NCBI GenBank assembly: GCA_030646715.1
Contig: JAUSLJ010000016.1
Span: 43,920 to 107,919, forward strand
DNA: 64,000 nt
Source of the DNA: Agitococcus sp.
Lineage (GTDB): Bacteria > Pseudomonadota > Gammaproteobacteria > Pseudomonadales > Moraxellaceae
Direction: 5' to 3'
The notes beneath the pieces were generated by a model. The model was given only the letters and a program-made list of their open reading frames with translations. It was not told where the DNA came from and did not search any database. Position numbers and translations under genes: made by a program. Shown piece by piece: positions 24,334-32,956 of the stretch. Position 1 is the first letter of the stretch, and each line of letters opens with the position of its first letter.

Positions 24334-25404
24334 TTAAGCAGCCTTCGCTGAGTTTGTAGCAGCCGTCTGAACGGATAATGCAAGTTGATTTAGCAAATAT
24401 AAACGGCTATGCTCAGACAGTTTCTCTTTAGCTTTTGCTCCATTTAAGTAAGACTCTAACAATTTAGGAGACATAGTTTTAATTTTCCCCAACATTTCTG
24501 TTACTAACAGCAATTCCGTAGGGGACGTGTTGTCTGCCGACGGTGGACCGTCTAGTACAGAGGTAGCATTCGACTCGGTGCTCGGGGCCAAAGCTGCCTC
24601 TGTAACGCTAGCTGCGGCTGCTTGTGCAATCGCGTTGGTTTGGGCTTCCTCTTCCGCTTTAAGTAAGGCACGCGCTTCATCTAGCTTGACTTTGTCTGCG
24701 GATGCTTTTGCCGCTTTAGCTATTGACTCTTCTTTTGCTGCTTTTAAGGAGGCAGCGTCAGCTTCAGCTAGTTCTTTTGCGATAGTTTCTGCGGCTTCCT
24801 TAGCCATTTTAAGTCTTTCAGCTTCAGCTATTTTGGCTTGTTCCGCATTCGCCGTAACTTTAGCTGCTTGTGCTGCAGCTTCAATCGCTTTGACTTTGAG
24901 TAACTCTTCCGCCGATGACGCCTCCAGCAGCGATAGCGCAGATTCTTTTTCCGAGTCAGGTAAAAAATCTGCTGGCAAAGTAGGCTGCTTGTCAAAATTA
25001 CCAGCTTCGTTTAAGTCAACGTATGGTGCTGTAAAGGCATAGAGGTATCTACCTATGCCCCAGTGCACCGCAGCTCGTTTTAAAGCGTCTGAGTACATTC
25101 CTTTAAGTCCTAGGTCAGCAGTGGTGAATGGCGCTGCGTCCTCTTTTCGCACCCATTCTTCTCCAACTTGGATAGATAAGGTGCAACGTGCCGCGACCAA
25201 CTTATCACCAGCGTGCACTTCGGTGAAAGTTTCCGACCAACGCTCTGGTCCTACCACTGTGTCTAGTCTTTCTTGCACCGCACGCGCATTAATGTACGGT
25301 AGGGCTTGTGCTTGGTGTGCATCGTGATTCACTAAGCCTTTCTTCCAAGAAATATCTGTGGCTGAAAAAGGGGCACGCAACGCTGCAAAGTCAATTTTGT
25401 TCAT
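24334..25404 (-). CDS. Rad52/Rad22-family single-strand annealing protein
   Basis: The 356-residue protein has a Rad52-type annealase core in residues 1-130: YINARAVQERLDTVVGPERW, then GEEWVRKEDA and SDALKRAAVHWGIGRYLY, the family's best conserved block. Annealases of this type pair complementary ssDNA strands and are frequent on phages and conjugative elements. From about 165 to 275 the chain is a long Ala/Glu/Lys-rich helix, and the C-terminus is helical again (MLGKIKTMSPKLLESYL). AGGAA precedes the ATG at 25404, and a TAGCTATACA motif lies at 25461-25470. The long Ala-rich helix is unusual for the family. Confidence 0.88.
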   Translation of the reverse strand: MNKIDFAALRAPFSATDISWKKGLVNHDAHQAQALPYINARAVQERLDTVVGPERWSETFTEVHAGDKLVAARCTLSIQVGEEWVRKEDAAPFTTADLGLKGMYSDALKRAAVHWGIGRYLYAFTAPYVDLNEAGNFDKQPTLPADFLPDSEKESALSLLEASSAEELLKVKAIEAAAQAAKVTANAEQAKIAEAERLKMAKEAAETIAKELAEADAASLKAAKEESIAKAAKASADKVKLDEARALLKAEEEAQTNAIAQAAAASVTEAALAPSTESNATSVLDGPPSADNTSPTELLLVTEMLGKIKTMSPKLLESYLNGAKAKEKLSEHSRLYLLNQLALSVQTAATNSAKAA

Positions 25405-25460
25405 ATATTTCCTGTAATTTAAAAAGGGGGCCTGACATGTGAAAATCGTTTCTGTCACTA

Positions 25461-25470
25461 TGTATAGCTA
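25461..25470 (-). promoter_or_regulatory. rad52 promoter-like TAGCTATACA motif
   Basis: It lies 57 bases before the rad52 start codon. Confidence 0.5.
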
Positions 25471-25561
25471 GACGTAAAGTGACAGTATTTAGCCTTTCTT
25501 ATTTTCGAGCTAAATAACTGGCTAAAAATGTCAATTTAATAATTTAAACTAAGGAGGCGTT

Positions 25562-25912
25562 ATGCCCCCTCTTAAAAATTCTGCAATATGCCGTGCCAAC
25601 GTAAATTTATCGTTGGAAGAATGCGCCCGATTGGAACGGTTTGCGCCACTGTTCGATATCGAGGTTACACCTGTGTCCTTGACGCACATCCAAATAAGGG
25701 TCCTTACCAGTACAGGAACGTGCGATACACTGGTGCCCCTAGAACTGGTGCATTTACGCCTTTTATCCGAAATTTGCTCTAAAACGGTGAGATGGGTCCA
25801 TTATCGGCAAAGTGAAGAAGTCCGTGTTACTTTCTTCACTTTGCCTGAAGAACGGCTCCAGAGAATTGCTCAGTTATACGCAAAATGGAAAATAATTGGA
25901 ATGCCGGCTTAG
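25562..25912 (+). CDS. Small soluble protein, unknown
   Basis: The 116-residue protein has AAGGAGG immediately before the ATG. The sequence alternates helix and strand (LSLEECARLERFAPLFDIEV, then HIQIRVLTSTG), suggesting a small alpha/beta domain. It is convergent with the M15 peptidase gene, with only 9 bases between stops. No family recognised. Confidence 0.62.
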   Translation: MPPLKNSAICRANVNLSLEECARLERFAPLFDIEVTPVSLTHIQIRVLTSTGTCDTLVPLELVHLRLLSEICSKTVRWVHYRQSEEVRVTFFTLPEERLQRIAQLYAKWKIIGMPA

Positions 25913-25921
25913 CTGGCAGAG

Positions 25922-26710
25922 CTATCCTCGCCAGGTGCGCATATTTCCGGTGTCTAAGTGCGTGAACCCTTTAGTGGGGTAAAATCCTACGCCGCCATGC
26001 CGCAGGTATAAGCCCAGTAGCCCAATATCTTTGGGAGGTATGCCCGCAATATATAAGTCGACGGCTTTTCCATAAAGATGCATAGAGTTTCGTGACGCCC
26101 CCTCTCGCTCCAGCAATTTATTTGAGGCCGCTGTTCTAAATCCCGAAGTAATTATAATAGGTCGAAGCCAATTCCAGGCGTGGTAGTACCCGAGGACTCC
26201 CCTCAGTACGTCTAAAATCCCGGGGTCTATCGATGTCATTACATTTTGTCTAGCGTCTCGTAGAATTGCACAAATTTTCCAGTATCCCGCAGGTATAATT
26301 TTGCCATCTTGCCAGTAAACTGCACGAATTTCTTCCCCCGTGTCCTGTCGCTTTAGCCATAGCTCTCTCGGCTTTAGCCAAAAATCCGCAGGAATTTGGC
26401 CTAAATTTAGCGAAGGCGCCTCCAGCGCCCGCTGTTCACTTGGAGGTGTATCACCTAAATCAGTAGGGCTCTGTACTCCCGGAGAAGAAAACACAAGCGG
26501 ACCACTGGCCCGACTTATTGGGGATATACAGGCTAAACATGCCAGCACACTTGCTCTATTCAAAAAGTCTCGCCGAGATATTGCGGGGGACGAGTCCAGC
26601 GGTGCCATAAATGGAGGTAAGTGCTGTATGTAGACAGAGCTCCACACATGGTCAGTTAATTGACAGTTTAATCCAGGGGGAGGCAATAATTGAAGGGATG
26701 CCATGGTCAT
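25922..26710 (-). CDS. Tat-exported YcbK-like M15 peptidase (DUF882)
   Basis: The 262-residue protein has a twin-arginine motif SRRDFLNRAS (about residues 45-54) followed by a hydrophobic stretch, so it is probably exported folded through Tat. The C-terminal domain (about 140-262) has SGFRTAASN, NSMHLYGKAVDLYI and FTHLDTG, the zinc-binding His/Asp pattern of the peptidase M15/DUF882 family, which acts on peptidoglycan cross-links. The start is uncertain: 26710 fits a CGCTATAGG promoter-like motif at 26732-26740, while an ATG at 26608 lies closer to the Tat motif. It may remodel the cell wall with the lytic transglycosylase at 6624. Confidence 0.82.
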   Translation of the reverse strand: MTMASLQLLPPPGLNCQLTDHVWSSVYIQHLPPFMAPLDSSPAISRRDFLNRASVLACLACISPISRASGPLVFSSPGVQSPTDLGDTPPSEQRALEAPSLNLGQIPADFWLKPRELWLKRQDTGEEIRAVYWQDGKIIPAGYWKICAILRDARQNVMTSIDPGILDVLRGVLGYYHAWNWLRPIIITSGFRTAASNKLLEREGASRNSMHLYGKAVDLYIAGIPPKDIGLLGLYLRHGGVGFYPTKGFTHLDTGNMRTWRG

Positions 26711-26730
26711 CTAGCTCTGTTGGTCAAATA

Positions 26731-26740
26731 ACCTATAGCG
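26731..26740 (-). promoter_or_regulatory. Promoter-like CGCTATAGGT motif
   Basis: It lies 22-31 bases before the upstream start of the M15 peptidase gene. Confidence 0.45.
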
Positions 26741-26769
26741 AAATAAATTCAGCTAGAAATAAAGGATGT

Positions 26770-26804
26770 AAAAAAACCGGCAAATTCTATTGCCGGTTTT
26801 TTTG
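26770..26804 (-). terminator. Bidirectional terminator of the HTH regulator gene
   Basis: AAAAACCGGCAA and TTGCCGGTTTTT form the stem with A/T-runs on both sides, 18 bases after the regulator's stop. Confidence 0.92.
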
Positions 26805-26821
26805 CGCCGTTTTGATTGTGG

Positions 26822-28084
26822 CTATGAGGCCATTACTTCACCAAGTATTTTGCAAGCTTGTTCCTCGCTCAGCGCTCCAAGACGAGCTTTCCCTATTAGC
26901 GTTTTAATTAACGCTTCAGCAATGGGTGCTAAACCGGTGAACGAGTCTGTAACTGGGTTAGGGCTGACTGTTACTACTGGCGACTGGCCTTGTGCTATTG
27001 GTTCTTGAACGGTAGCACGCTGATTATGGACTACGGAAGGAGGGGGCAACGCAGGACCTCGAGGGATGATTGAAGGGCCTGTCAAAGATACAGATAGAGC
27101 AGTCCGGCCCACCGGAATCAGCTCTGCCGAACGACCAAAATTCGACGGTGTTGCCGAAATTTTTGCTTTTTTAGGTTTTTCTACAGCAACGGGACTAGGC
27201 GCTGTTAGTGCCAACAATTGTTGTGCTGCCGCCGGAATGTCGGCCAGTTCATGTGGCACTTCCAACCAACCTACGGAGAGCTGCAGCTTATCTGCAAACA
27301 AATCTGCTGTATCTTTGTCAAAATGTTTATTCCCGTGCAACCGGTGCGATATATTTGCAGGGCTTAAGCCGGTCAACCGGGCTAGTTGTGTTTTTGCCCC
27401 TATGCCTTGCGTCAGAAGCATTAAGTTATTTCGACGAATACTTCGTAGCATTACTTCTTGCTCGTCGGTAGTTAGCGACGGGGGCGTGATGACCTGAGGT
27501 TTTTTTGGCGTAATAAGTGTTGCGCCGAGTTTGATACTGGCAGATGCCGAAACAGGTAGCGACACACCACTTTTTTTAGAGGGGGAAGCTGTGCGCTCAG
27601 CAACAGCAATGTTTGTTGGATTTGTTGGCACGGCAAACTCCTTAACTGGGGTGAAAGTGGAACTATACTCTGGTTCGATGTCAGCTTCTTGATTGAAAGC
27701 GGCTAAGGGAGCATTAAGCCTTTCAGCAACAACCGAACTAACGACTGGGTTGACTTGGTCCAAGTATCCTGAAACTAACCCAAGAGTCGACTCTACATGA
27801 AACGTGGTTTCGTTGCTAAAATTAAGTCCTTCGAGCATTTCCTTAATTCGCAAGAGAGGCATATCAAGCGCTAACGCTAAGTTTTCCGCTCCGGCTACAT
27901 CCGCAAGGGCTCTAAAATTACGAACGCGTAACGCAGATGCTAAGGAGGGGGCCACACTGGTTCCAGCCGGCCTTTGCGGATGCCCGCTAGCACGATTAAT
28001 TGTAGCCGGAGGTTGCCGACTATTGCCAAATGAAGACTGGTGCCGAGACTTTTGCATTAAATTATCCTTTGAATTCGAAGCCAT
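26822..28084 (-). CDS. HTH regulator with two helix-turn-helix-like segments
   Basis: The 420-residue protein has a basic, disordered N-terminus, an HTH-like segment at about 50-90 (LRVRNFRALADVAGAENLAL) and a clearer Cro/C1-type HTH at about 220-270 (TQLARLTGLSPANISHRLHG). A Pro/Ser-rich linker leads to a short C-terminal helical domain. It is cytoplasmic and probably a DNA-binding regulator or partition-type adaptor. An in-frame ATG at 28057 has the better ribosome binding site (AAGGA, 8 bases). A perfect 9-bp palindrome at 28161-28183 lies just upstream, suggesting autoregulation. Confidence 0.68.
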   Translation of the reverse strand: MASNSKDNLMQKSRHQSSFGNSRQPPATINRASGHPQRPAGTSVAPSLASALRVRNFRALADVAGAENLALALDMPLLRIKEMLEGLNFSNETTFHVESTLGLVSGYLDQVNPVVSSVVAERLNAPLAAFNQEADIEPEYSSTFTPVKEFAVPTNPTNIAVAERTASPSKKSGVSLPVSASASIKLGATLITPKKPQVITPPSLTTDEQEVMLRSIRRNNLMLLTQGIGAKTQLARLTGLSPANISHRLHGNKHFDKDTADLFADKLQLSVGWLEVPHELADIPAAAQQLLALTAPSPVAVEKPKKAKISATPSNFGRSAELIPVGRTALSVSLTGPSIIPRGPALPPPSVVHNQRATVQEPIAQGQSPVVTVSPNPVTDSFTGLAPIAEALIKTLIGKARLGALSEEQACKILGEVMAS

Positions 28085-28160
28085 AACTTACTACTTCTTA
28101 TAAACTAACTTCACTTTAAATGATTTTAGCCTGAACTACTCCTTTCATCAACCTTTTTAT

Positions 28161-28183
28161 ACTTTAATTAGTTAAATTAAAGT
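28161..28183. promoter_or_regulatory. Operator-like palindrome before the HTH regulator
   Basis: ACTTTAATT and AATTAAAGT are perfect 9-bp inverted half-sites separated by 5 bases (centre-to-centre 14), 77-99 bases upstream of the HTH gene start. The spacing is suited to a dimeric HTH protein. Confidence 0.55.
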
Positions 28184-28235
28184 TAAATCGCGCAACCTTA
28201 GGCACATTTCTGGAACACAGCCCGTAAACTAAAAA

Positions 28236-28308
28236 GCGCCCCCATGTTAATGGAGGCACTAGTCTACAACTTTTACATTGGGCGCAGTTCTCGGCTGCGC
28301 TTAATTTT
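28236..28308 (+). ncRNA. Candidate attenuator-like RNA element
   Basis: GCGCAG (28282-28287) and CTGCGC (28295-28300) form a hairpin followed by TTAATTTTT, as in a terminator. GCGCCC at 28236-28241 can instead pair with GGGCGC at 28280-28285, which overlaps the hairpin's left arm, so the two stems exclude each other. No forward gene follows for 900 bases, so it may end a small RNA. Confidence 0.35.
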
Positions 28309-29190
28309 TCGATTTACTCCAAATCGACTGTTTCCAGACAACTCTAAATACCAACAAATAATTTAGAACCCGCGAGGGTCATCAATATTTTGTTTGAAGC
28401 AACAGCAATCGAAAAGACCTTTATTGTGCAAAAGCACCGGGGCTCCCGACCCGATACCTTCACGGGGAGCGAGAATAGGTCTTATTTTCCATCAGCCGCT
28501 ATGTCTTAGTCCGTGCACGCTTCCATGGAGCCGGAAATTATCCCGACAAGCACACATTTTCTTGCAACAATAGCAGCCAACAATTCGCTTATCTTAAATA
28601 CTCTAGCATACCTCTCGATTGCTTTCCTCACTTTAGGTTCCCGCCCAAAACAAAGATATTAGCAAAAGAACACTGTGATTCCCGTCACTGCGCTCTCCCT
28701 CTCGAAGTTACTTGACCATTTGCATAAGTTAATATGTATAGCAACGGCAGATTACGACTTTTATACTTACAGACTCCTGGGTAATAATCGCTAATCAGGG
28801 GTTAAGCACTAGGGCTGGTTCCAGGCTACTGTAGCTTGTCTGCAATGGACGCATCGTCAGAGGCATGCTTTAGTCAAAAGTACGGCCAGCTTCTGCTTTA
28901 CCCGATTCCCCTCCCGATTTGGACAGGTCGGATGCCATAAAGCACTAATCAGGAAAAGGCGCAACTAACACTAAGCTATATTACATTACTTGAACTCACA
29001 GGGGGGCTCCTAAAAACTATGGAACTGCATGTCATCGACTAAGTTTTAGTATGCATAATAAAAATACAATAGGTTATAGAAACAACACGCAAAACCAATA
29101 TAATTACTACATACGCGGTTCGGTAGGGCATTTAAGTGAGGTTTGCGCACCAGCCTATATTAAGAGAAAACTTTAGAATTGACCCGCACA

Positions 29191-29200
29191 TCACTATACT
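29191..29200 (+). promoter_or_regulatory. Promoter-like TCACTATACT motif
   Basis: It lies 30 bases before the ATG at 29230. Confidence 0.5.
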
Positions 29201-29229
29201 AGCTAGGTCCATAACTTACGGAGTTTCAA

Positions 29230-29481
29230 ATGAAAAAGAAAGACACAGCACCCTTCCACATCTCAATGCGTTTTTTTGGTTTTTTCGTTTTTTTCTTCGG
29301 GCTTTTTTTCCAGGATGATGGGTTTCTGGAAGTAGGGGGATACGACGTAAGTAAACCTGCCATCACAATGTGGGCTGGGGTTGTAGTGTTCTCTACCGGC
29401 GCCTTATTTGGTCTCTTAGCTGTAGTTGCAGCACGTGTAAACGCAAAAAATGCAGCAGAGAGCCCAGCCTCTGCCACGTGA
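29230..29481 (+). CDS. Small two-helix membrane protein
   Basis: 83 residues: a Phe-rich hydrophobic helix at about 13-28, a short polar hairpin (FLEVGGYDVSKP) and a second helix at about 45-68, ending in an Ala/Ser-rich tail. GGAG lies upstream of the ATG, with promoter and terminator at both ends. No family recognised. Confidence 0.62.
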   Translation: MKKKDTAPFHISMRFFGFFVFFFGLFFQDDGFLEVGGYDVSKPAITMWAGVVVFSTGALFGLLAVVAARVNAKNAAESPASAT

Positions 29482-29536
29482 TAACTTAGTTCCCGCTAAG
29501 GTAGCGTTTAATCTAAAGTAACTGTTTTTTTTATTC

Positions 29537-29572
29537 TAAAGACGTTTGCCTTCCAGCTTACGTCTTTTTTTA
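29537..29572. terminator. Bidirectional terminator
   Basis: AAAGACGT and ACGTCTTT form the stem around a 14-base loop with a T-run on either strand, between convergent genes. Confidence 0.82.
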
Positions 29573-30751
29573 TTACGCTGTCAGTAACGCAGCTAAATCA
29601 TAGGAGGGAGCAACAGGGCTTGTCCATGCCCCTTTGCCGGAGGACACAACTTTACTCATACCAACCTCTGCTTGGCGACACATTGCCACGTAATGGTGTG
29701 CGTTATAGTCTTGTGCTGGAAAACTTGGATGTGACGATTGCATAATCGCCAAAATCCCTTTCGTCCATTGCTTCGTGGCAGCACGAATGTACACAGCGTC
29801 CCCGTATGCCGACCCCGAATTAGCCGCATTGGTGAACTTTTGCCTAAAGGACACACTAGTTCTAAGAACGTTGCCACCGACATAATTCACTGAAACCGGT
29901 AGGCCTGCCTCCACTTGATTGAGAAGGTCCAGGTATTCCGGTGACTGCTGAAATAGCAACACAGCCTCCGCAGCCACCAAAAACTCGACAACAGTGCGTT
30001 CACTCGTATTGTCTACTTTGCTTGTCATCCGGCTAACTTTAGCTTGATGAGTGAGACCTCCTGCCTCTTTCCAACAAAATAGTACAAAAGGATTACCATC
30101 TTTCCTGCTCACCGCGAGAGGAGCAAAACTTGCCCCTGAGTACTGTTCTCCTTCTGCCTCCGCGTCATCTCGTGCTCGGACCAATAACCGTTGCCTGCGT
30201 TTATTCACCGCCTCGTCGTATTGCGATACACAATTTTGCGCGTCCCCTAACTTTTCGGTAAGCTCTAGCAGAAGAAGGTCTATATCGAATTCAGAGGACA
30301 GAACTAAATTTTGCTTAGCGGCCATCTGCTGGTCTGTAATAATATAGACGAATTCCCCTGATTCGCTCAATAACGTATATGCGGATATTACCGCCAGTGC
30401 GGGGTATTCCTTCGAGGACATCGAATAGAACCCACTAGACGAATATAGTGGAATCCCTTTTTCTGTTTTTTGGGTCTTAGTTGGTTTTTTGTCATCCCCT
30501 TTTTCATAAACAGGAGAAAAACCGTCAGCGGCAACCGTAAAAACCTTGCCTCCAAGTAGTTTATTGAAGTCCATCCCCCCTTTACCCGGGCGCTGTGACA
30601 CTACGACTTTGGTGCCGTCCTGTAAGAATCCTGTGAGTCTATTCATTTGATTTGGGTTAGGTGCCAATTCGGCGTCCACTCCTTTGGTAGGCTTCTCACC
30701 ACTAATAATGACGCTATTGACCATAAAATCGAAAGACTGAATTGGTTTCAT
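29573..30751 (-). CDS. Large soluble protein, unknown
   Basis: The 392 residues show no signal peptide or membrane segment. There is a beta-rich N-terminal third, a central helical region with NKRRQRLLVRARDDAEAE, and an Ala-rich C-terminal half. I recognise no catalytic motif. TGTGCTATAAT, a full extended -10, lies at 30790-30800, and the gene is divergent from RNase HI. Sitting between SSB/Rad52 and RNase H/Pol I it may have a DNA-related role, but that rests on position alone. Confidence 0.62.
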   Translation of the reverse strand: MKPIQSFDFMVNSVIISGEKPTKGVDAELAPNPNQMNRLTGFLQDGTKVVVSQRPGKGGMDFNKLLGGKVFTVAADGFSPVYEKGDDKKPTKTQKTEKGIPLYSSSGFYSMSSKEYPALAVISAYTLLSESGEFVYIITDQQMAAKQNLVLSSEFDIDLLLLELTEKLGDAQNCVSQYDEAVNKRRQRLLVRARDDAEAEGEQYSGASFAPLAVSRKDGNPFVLFCWKEAGGLTHQAKVSRMTSKVDNTSERTVVEFLVAAEAVLLFQQSPEYLDLLNQVEAGLPVSVNYVGGNVLRTSVSFRQKFTNAANSGSAYGDAVYIRAATKQWTKGILAIMQSSHPSFPAQDYNAHHYVAMCRQAEVGMSKVVSSGKGAWTSPVAPSYDLAALLTA

Positions 30752-30789
30752 AAGACTTAATCTAAAAAGGGTTTTAAGGATGTATTTAG

Positions 30790-30800
30790 ATTATAGCACA
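30790..30800 (-). promoter_or_regulatory. Extended -10 promoter TGTGCTATAAT
   Basis: This is the best host-like match of the motif family (TGnTATAAT), 39 bases before the 392-residue gene. Confidence 0.6.
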
Positions 30801-30886
30801 ATTTATTTATTTTTAGGTGACATTGCAAGTGTTGTTCTATATACTAACGGATATTATTAAATCCAAAACTGCTAAAGGACTCCGAT

Positions 30887-31753
30887 ATGACAATAGTTTC
30901 TCATAATCCTAAAATATGGACGGTCTACGCCGACGGCGCGTGTGCCCCAACAAATCCGGGTCCATCTGCGTGGGGCGCCGTGGTACTTCCCCCCGGAAAA
31001 GGTCCGGAAGAACATAAAGGATTTATTGGCCACGGCACAAATCAGAGAGCTGAGCTATCCGCCGCCATTTACGGACTCGAGCAGGTTCCTAATCATGCAG
31101 CAGTTGAACTCGTTAGTGACAGTATGTATGTCCTAAATGGGCTAACAATATGGCGAGCAGGGTGGGAGCAGAGAGGGTTTAAGAACGCTAAAAAGGAACC
31201 TGTGGCAAACAAAGAGCTTTGGCAACAGCTCTACCTTATTGCAGATGCACGTCGAGTACAGACCAGATGGGTACGTGGGCACACCGGAGACCTATTTAAT
31301 GAGCGCGCCGATGGGCTAGCCACGTCAGCCCTACGCGAAAACAAGGCCGGATTGAAGTCTAGTGCGGCCATCCCCGTTATTCTTCCGGTTCTTCCTTCCG
31401 CCCCTCCAGCGTTTGCCGAAACAGTGCCATTGAGCACTTCGCTTAATAACGCGCTATCGGCGCTAAGCTTTGCTTGGGCTGCCACTCAAAGAGGCCCGAA
31501 CCCCCTTTGTTACCCCGAGGGTAGTCATCAAGGAGTCCTTTTACGAGTATTCTCTCAAGTTTCTCCAACCGCAGCGCCGCAATGCTGCGTCCAATGGCGT
31601 GATATCCAAATTGAGATGCGATACGACTGGCCACATGAGGGGCAAGTTAGCCGACCGATGAGCCAGGCAGATATCCGGCTCTTTTTAGCTGAATGTTTAA
31701 CGGAAGTGATGGCGCCCCCTGACTCATTGCTGCCCTTGCTCGAGACTCACTAA
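30887..31753 (+). CDS. Ribonuclease HI with C-terminal extension
   Basis: Residues 10-150 form a type 1 RNase H: YADGAC (D16), QRAELSA (E56), VSDSMYV (D78), RGHTG (H132) and NERADGLA (D142), i.e. the full DEDD set. It cuts the RNA strand of RNA:DNA hybrids, as in primer removal. Bacterial RNase HI is about 155 residues. Here about 135 more follow, including an LSFAWAATQRG region and a helical end, with no recognised fold. AAGGA precedes the ATG. It is followed after one base by a membrane protein gene. Confidence 0.9.
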   Translation: MTIVSHNPKIWTVYADGACAPTNPGPSAWGAVVLPPGKGPEEHKGFIGHGTNQRAELSAAIYGLEQVPNHAAVELVSDSMYVLNGLTIWRAGWEQRGFKNAKKEPVANKELWQQLYLIADARRVQTRWVRGHTGDLFNERADGLATSALRENKAGLKSSAAIPVILPVLPSAPPAFAETVPLSTSLNNALSALSFAWAATQRGPNPLCYPEGSHQGVLLRVFSQVSPTAAPQCCVQWRDIQIEMRYDWPHEGQVSRPMSQADIRLFLAECLTEVMAPPDSLLPLLETH

Positions 31754-31754
31754 C

Positions 31755-32078
31755 ATGACAAACTTACAATTTATTATTCATTGCCTTTTTATTTTGTGCT
31801 TATTCTTTACTGTTTTTTTCGCACTGAAACAACCTACCCCGCAGGGTTCTCGATGGACTTTCTCATTTATGGTAGTAGGGGGCTGGTCCCTCCTGGTAAC
31901 CCTAATCAGTGTTAGCTGGCTAAGTAACCTAGCAGTAAAGGAATTTTCAGTTAAGCTAACAGGGACCTATTCTGATAATTTACTTTTTTATTCAGGACTG
32001 GGCCTATTTTTAGTGCTGGAAGCGCCGTTGCTGGTCGCCATTTTTTTTCGCAAGCTTAGCGCGACTCAACCGGGTTAA
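31755..32078 (+). CDS. Small membrane protein, three helices
   Basis: 107 residues with hydrophobic segments at about 4-24, 36-57 and 76-96. The start codon lies one base after the RNase HI stop, indicating coupling. No family recognised. Confidence 0.65.
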   Translation: MTNLQFIIHCLFILCLFFTVFFALKQPTPQGSRWTFSFMVVGGWSLLVTLISVSWLSNLAVKEFSVKLTGTYSDNLLFYSGLGLFLVLEAPLLVAIFFRKLSATQPG

Positions 32079-32087
32079 GGGGCATCT

Positions 32088-32840
32088 ATGTTTCGATTTA
32101 TGAGTAATAAACTATTTCTTTGCATTATTTGCATGGCAGTGATTCTCATTGCGGGAGCATATGCCCTATTTATTTCGCAAGCACCTAGTGCAAGCGTGAT
32201 GGCAGAGTGTGTGCGAAACGACATTTCGAAAGAGACAGCTTATCGCTTCGGCGAAACTGTATCTCAATATGAGACGCCTACGATTATGCGGTTGGCTGCT
32301 GTCAGATGTGAGGGAGGCATTCGCTTAGTGAGCTCCACCAAATTACGCGAAGACGTAAGTTCTGCACTTATTCCCCTACTACTCGCTAACTCATCCTTTA
32401 GAGAAGGAATTTATGCAGGAACGGCGGCGTCAGCGCTTAATGCAGGCCAGCGGGCACGTGTTGGAAAATTGGGGCTTACCCTCGAAGACCATGCCCGTGT
32501 GCAACGTCAAGCAGTGTCTTGTCTTGAAGCCGAGCCGGAAGCTGTTGCTTTCGTTGGCCAGCTAGACTTACCTTTTGCGGTTGCAGTCATAGGTATTCAA
32601 GTCAATATTGGAGATATTCAGATAGCGCAAGGCCTCGCAGATATTCTGCTTACTAAAGCTCAAAAAATACAAGCTCAGCTCCCACTTCAAGAATGTAACG
32701 TTACCTCTAAACAAGAATTTTTAGCCTATGCCAACCAGATGCAACAATTTGCGGCAGGCAAGCATCCTTGGGCACCAGGTTGTGGGATTACGTCCACATC
32801 ATCAGACCTTAAACTCGTGTGCAAGGGCACCGGAAAATAG
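32088..32840 (+). CDS. Membrane-anchored periplasmic protein
   Basis: The 250-residue product has a TM helix at about 7-27, then a mostly helical extracytoplasmic domain with six Cys. It is third in the RNase HI run. Cysteines in an exported domain suggest dependence on a disulfide enzyme such as the DsbC/G-like protein. No family recognised. Confidence 0.62.
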   Translation: MFRFMSNKLFLCIICMAVILIAGAYALFISQAPSASVMAECVRNDISKETAYRFGETVSQYETPTIMRLAAVRCEGGIRLVSSTKLREDVSSALIPLLLANSSFREGIYAGTAASALNAGQRARVGKLGLTLEDHARVQRQAVSCLEAEPEAVAFVGQLDLPFAVAVIGIQVNIGDIQIAQGLADILLTKAQKIQAQLPLQECNVTSKQEFLAYANQMQQFAAGKHPWAPGCGITSTSSDLKLVCKGTGK

Positions 32841-32892
32841 GCAAAAGGGCTAACAGCTTTTTATTGTTAATGAACAGCGGGATAGATAGGTC

Positions 32893-32925
32893 AAAAAAAG
32901 CCGGTGAACGAGGTCACCGGCAATA
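32893..32925 (-). terminator. Terminator of the DNA polymerase gene
   Basis: GCCGGTGA and TCACCGGC form the stem with a T7 run on the reverse strand. Confidence 0.9.
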
Positions 32926-32956
32926 AAATAAAGAAGTAAAACAGTAGGGTGTTAGA

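Larger units (their letters stand above)
28085..29229. other. 1.1-kb gene-free region
   Basis: This is the longest stretch without a convincing gene. It holds the operator-like palindrome (28161-28183), a terminator-like hairpin on the forward strand (28282-28308) and, at the far end, TCACTATACT (29191-29200) for the small membrane protein. AAGCTATATTAC at 28975 is another promoter-like copy with no gene after it. No tRNA or CRISPR, and no protein with a ribosome binding site, is visible. It may encode RNA or be a replication or transfer region. Confidence 0.55.

Noticed and set aside
24527..25042. A long Ala/Ser-rich frame on the forward strand, 171 codons
   Set aside because: It is the complement of the Ala-rich helix of the Rad52-like protein, and its composition is a by-product of that repeat-like coding.
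28085..29229. A CRISPR array or integron attachment array in the long gap
   Set aside because: No repeated units of 20-40 bases at regular spacing are visible. Only single hairpins are present.
29230..29481. A holin-like function for the two-helix membrane protein
   Set aside because: The size fits, but no endolysin or lysis neighbour is present and two hydrophobic helices are not diagnostic.
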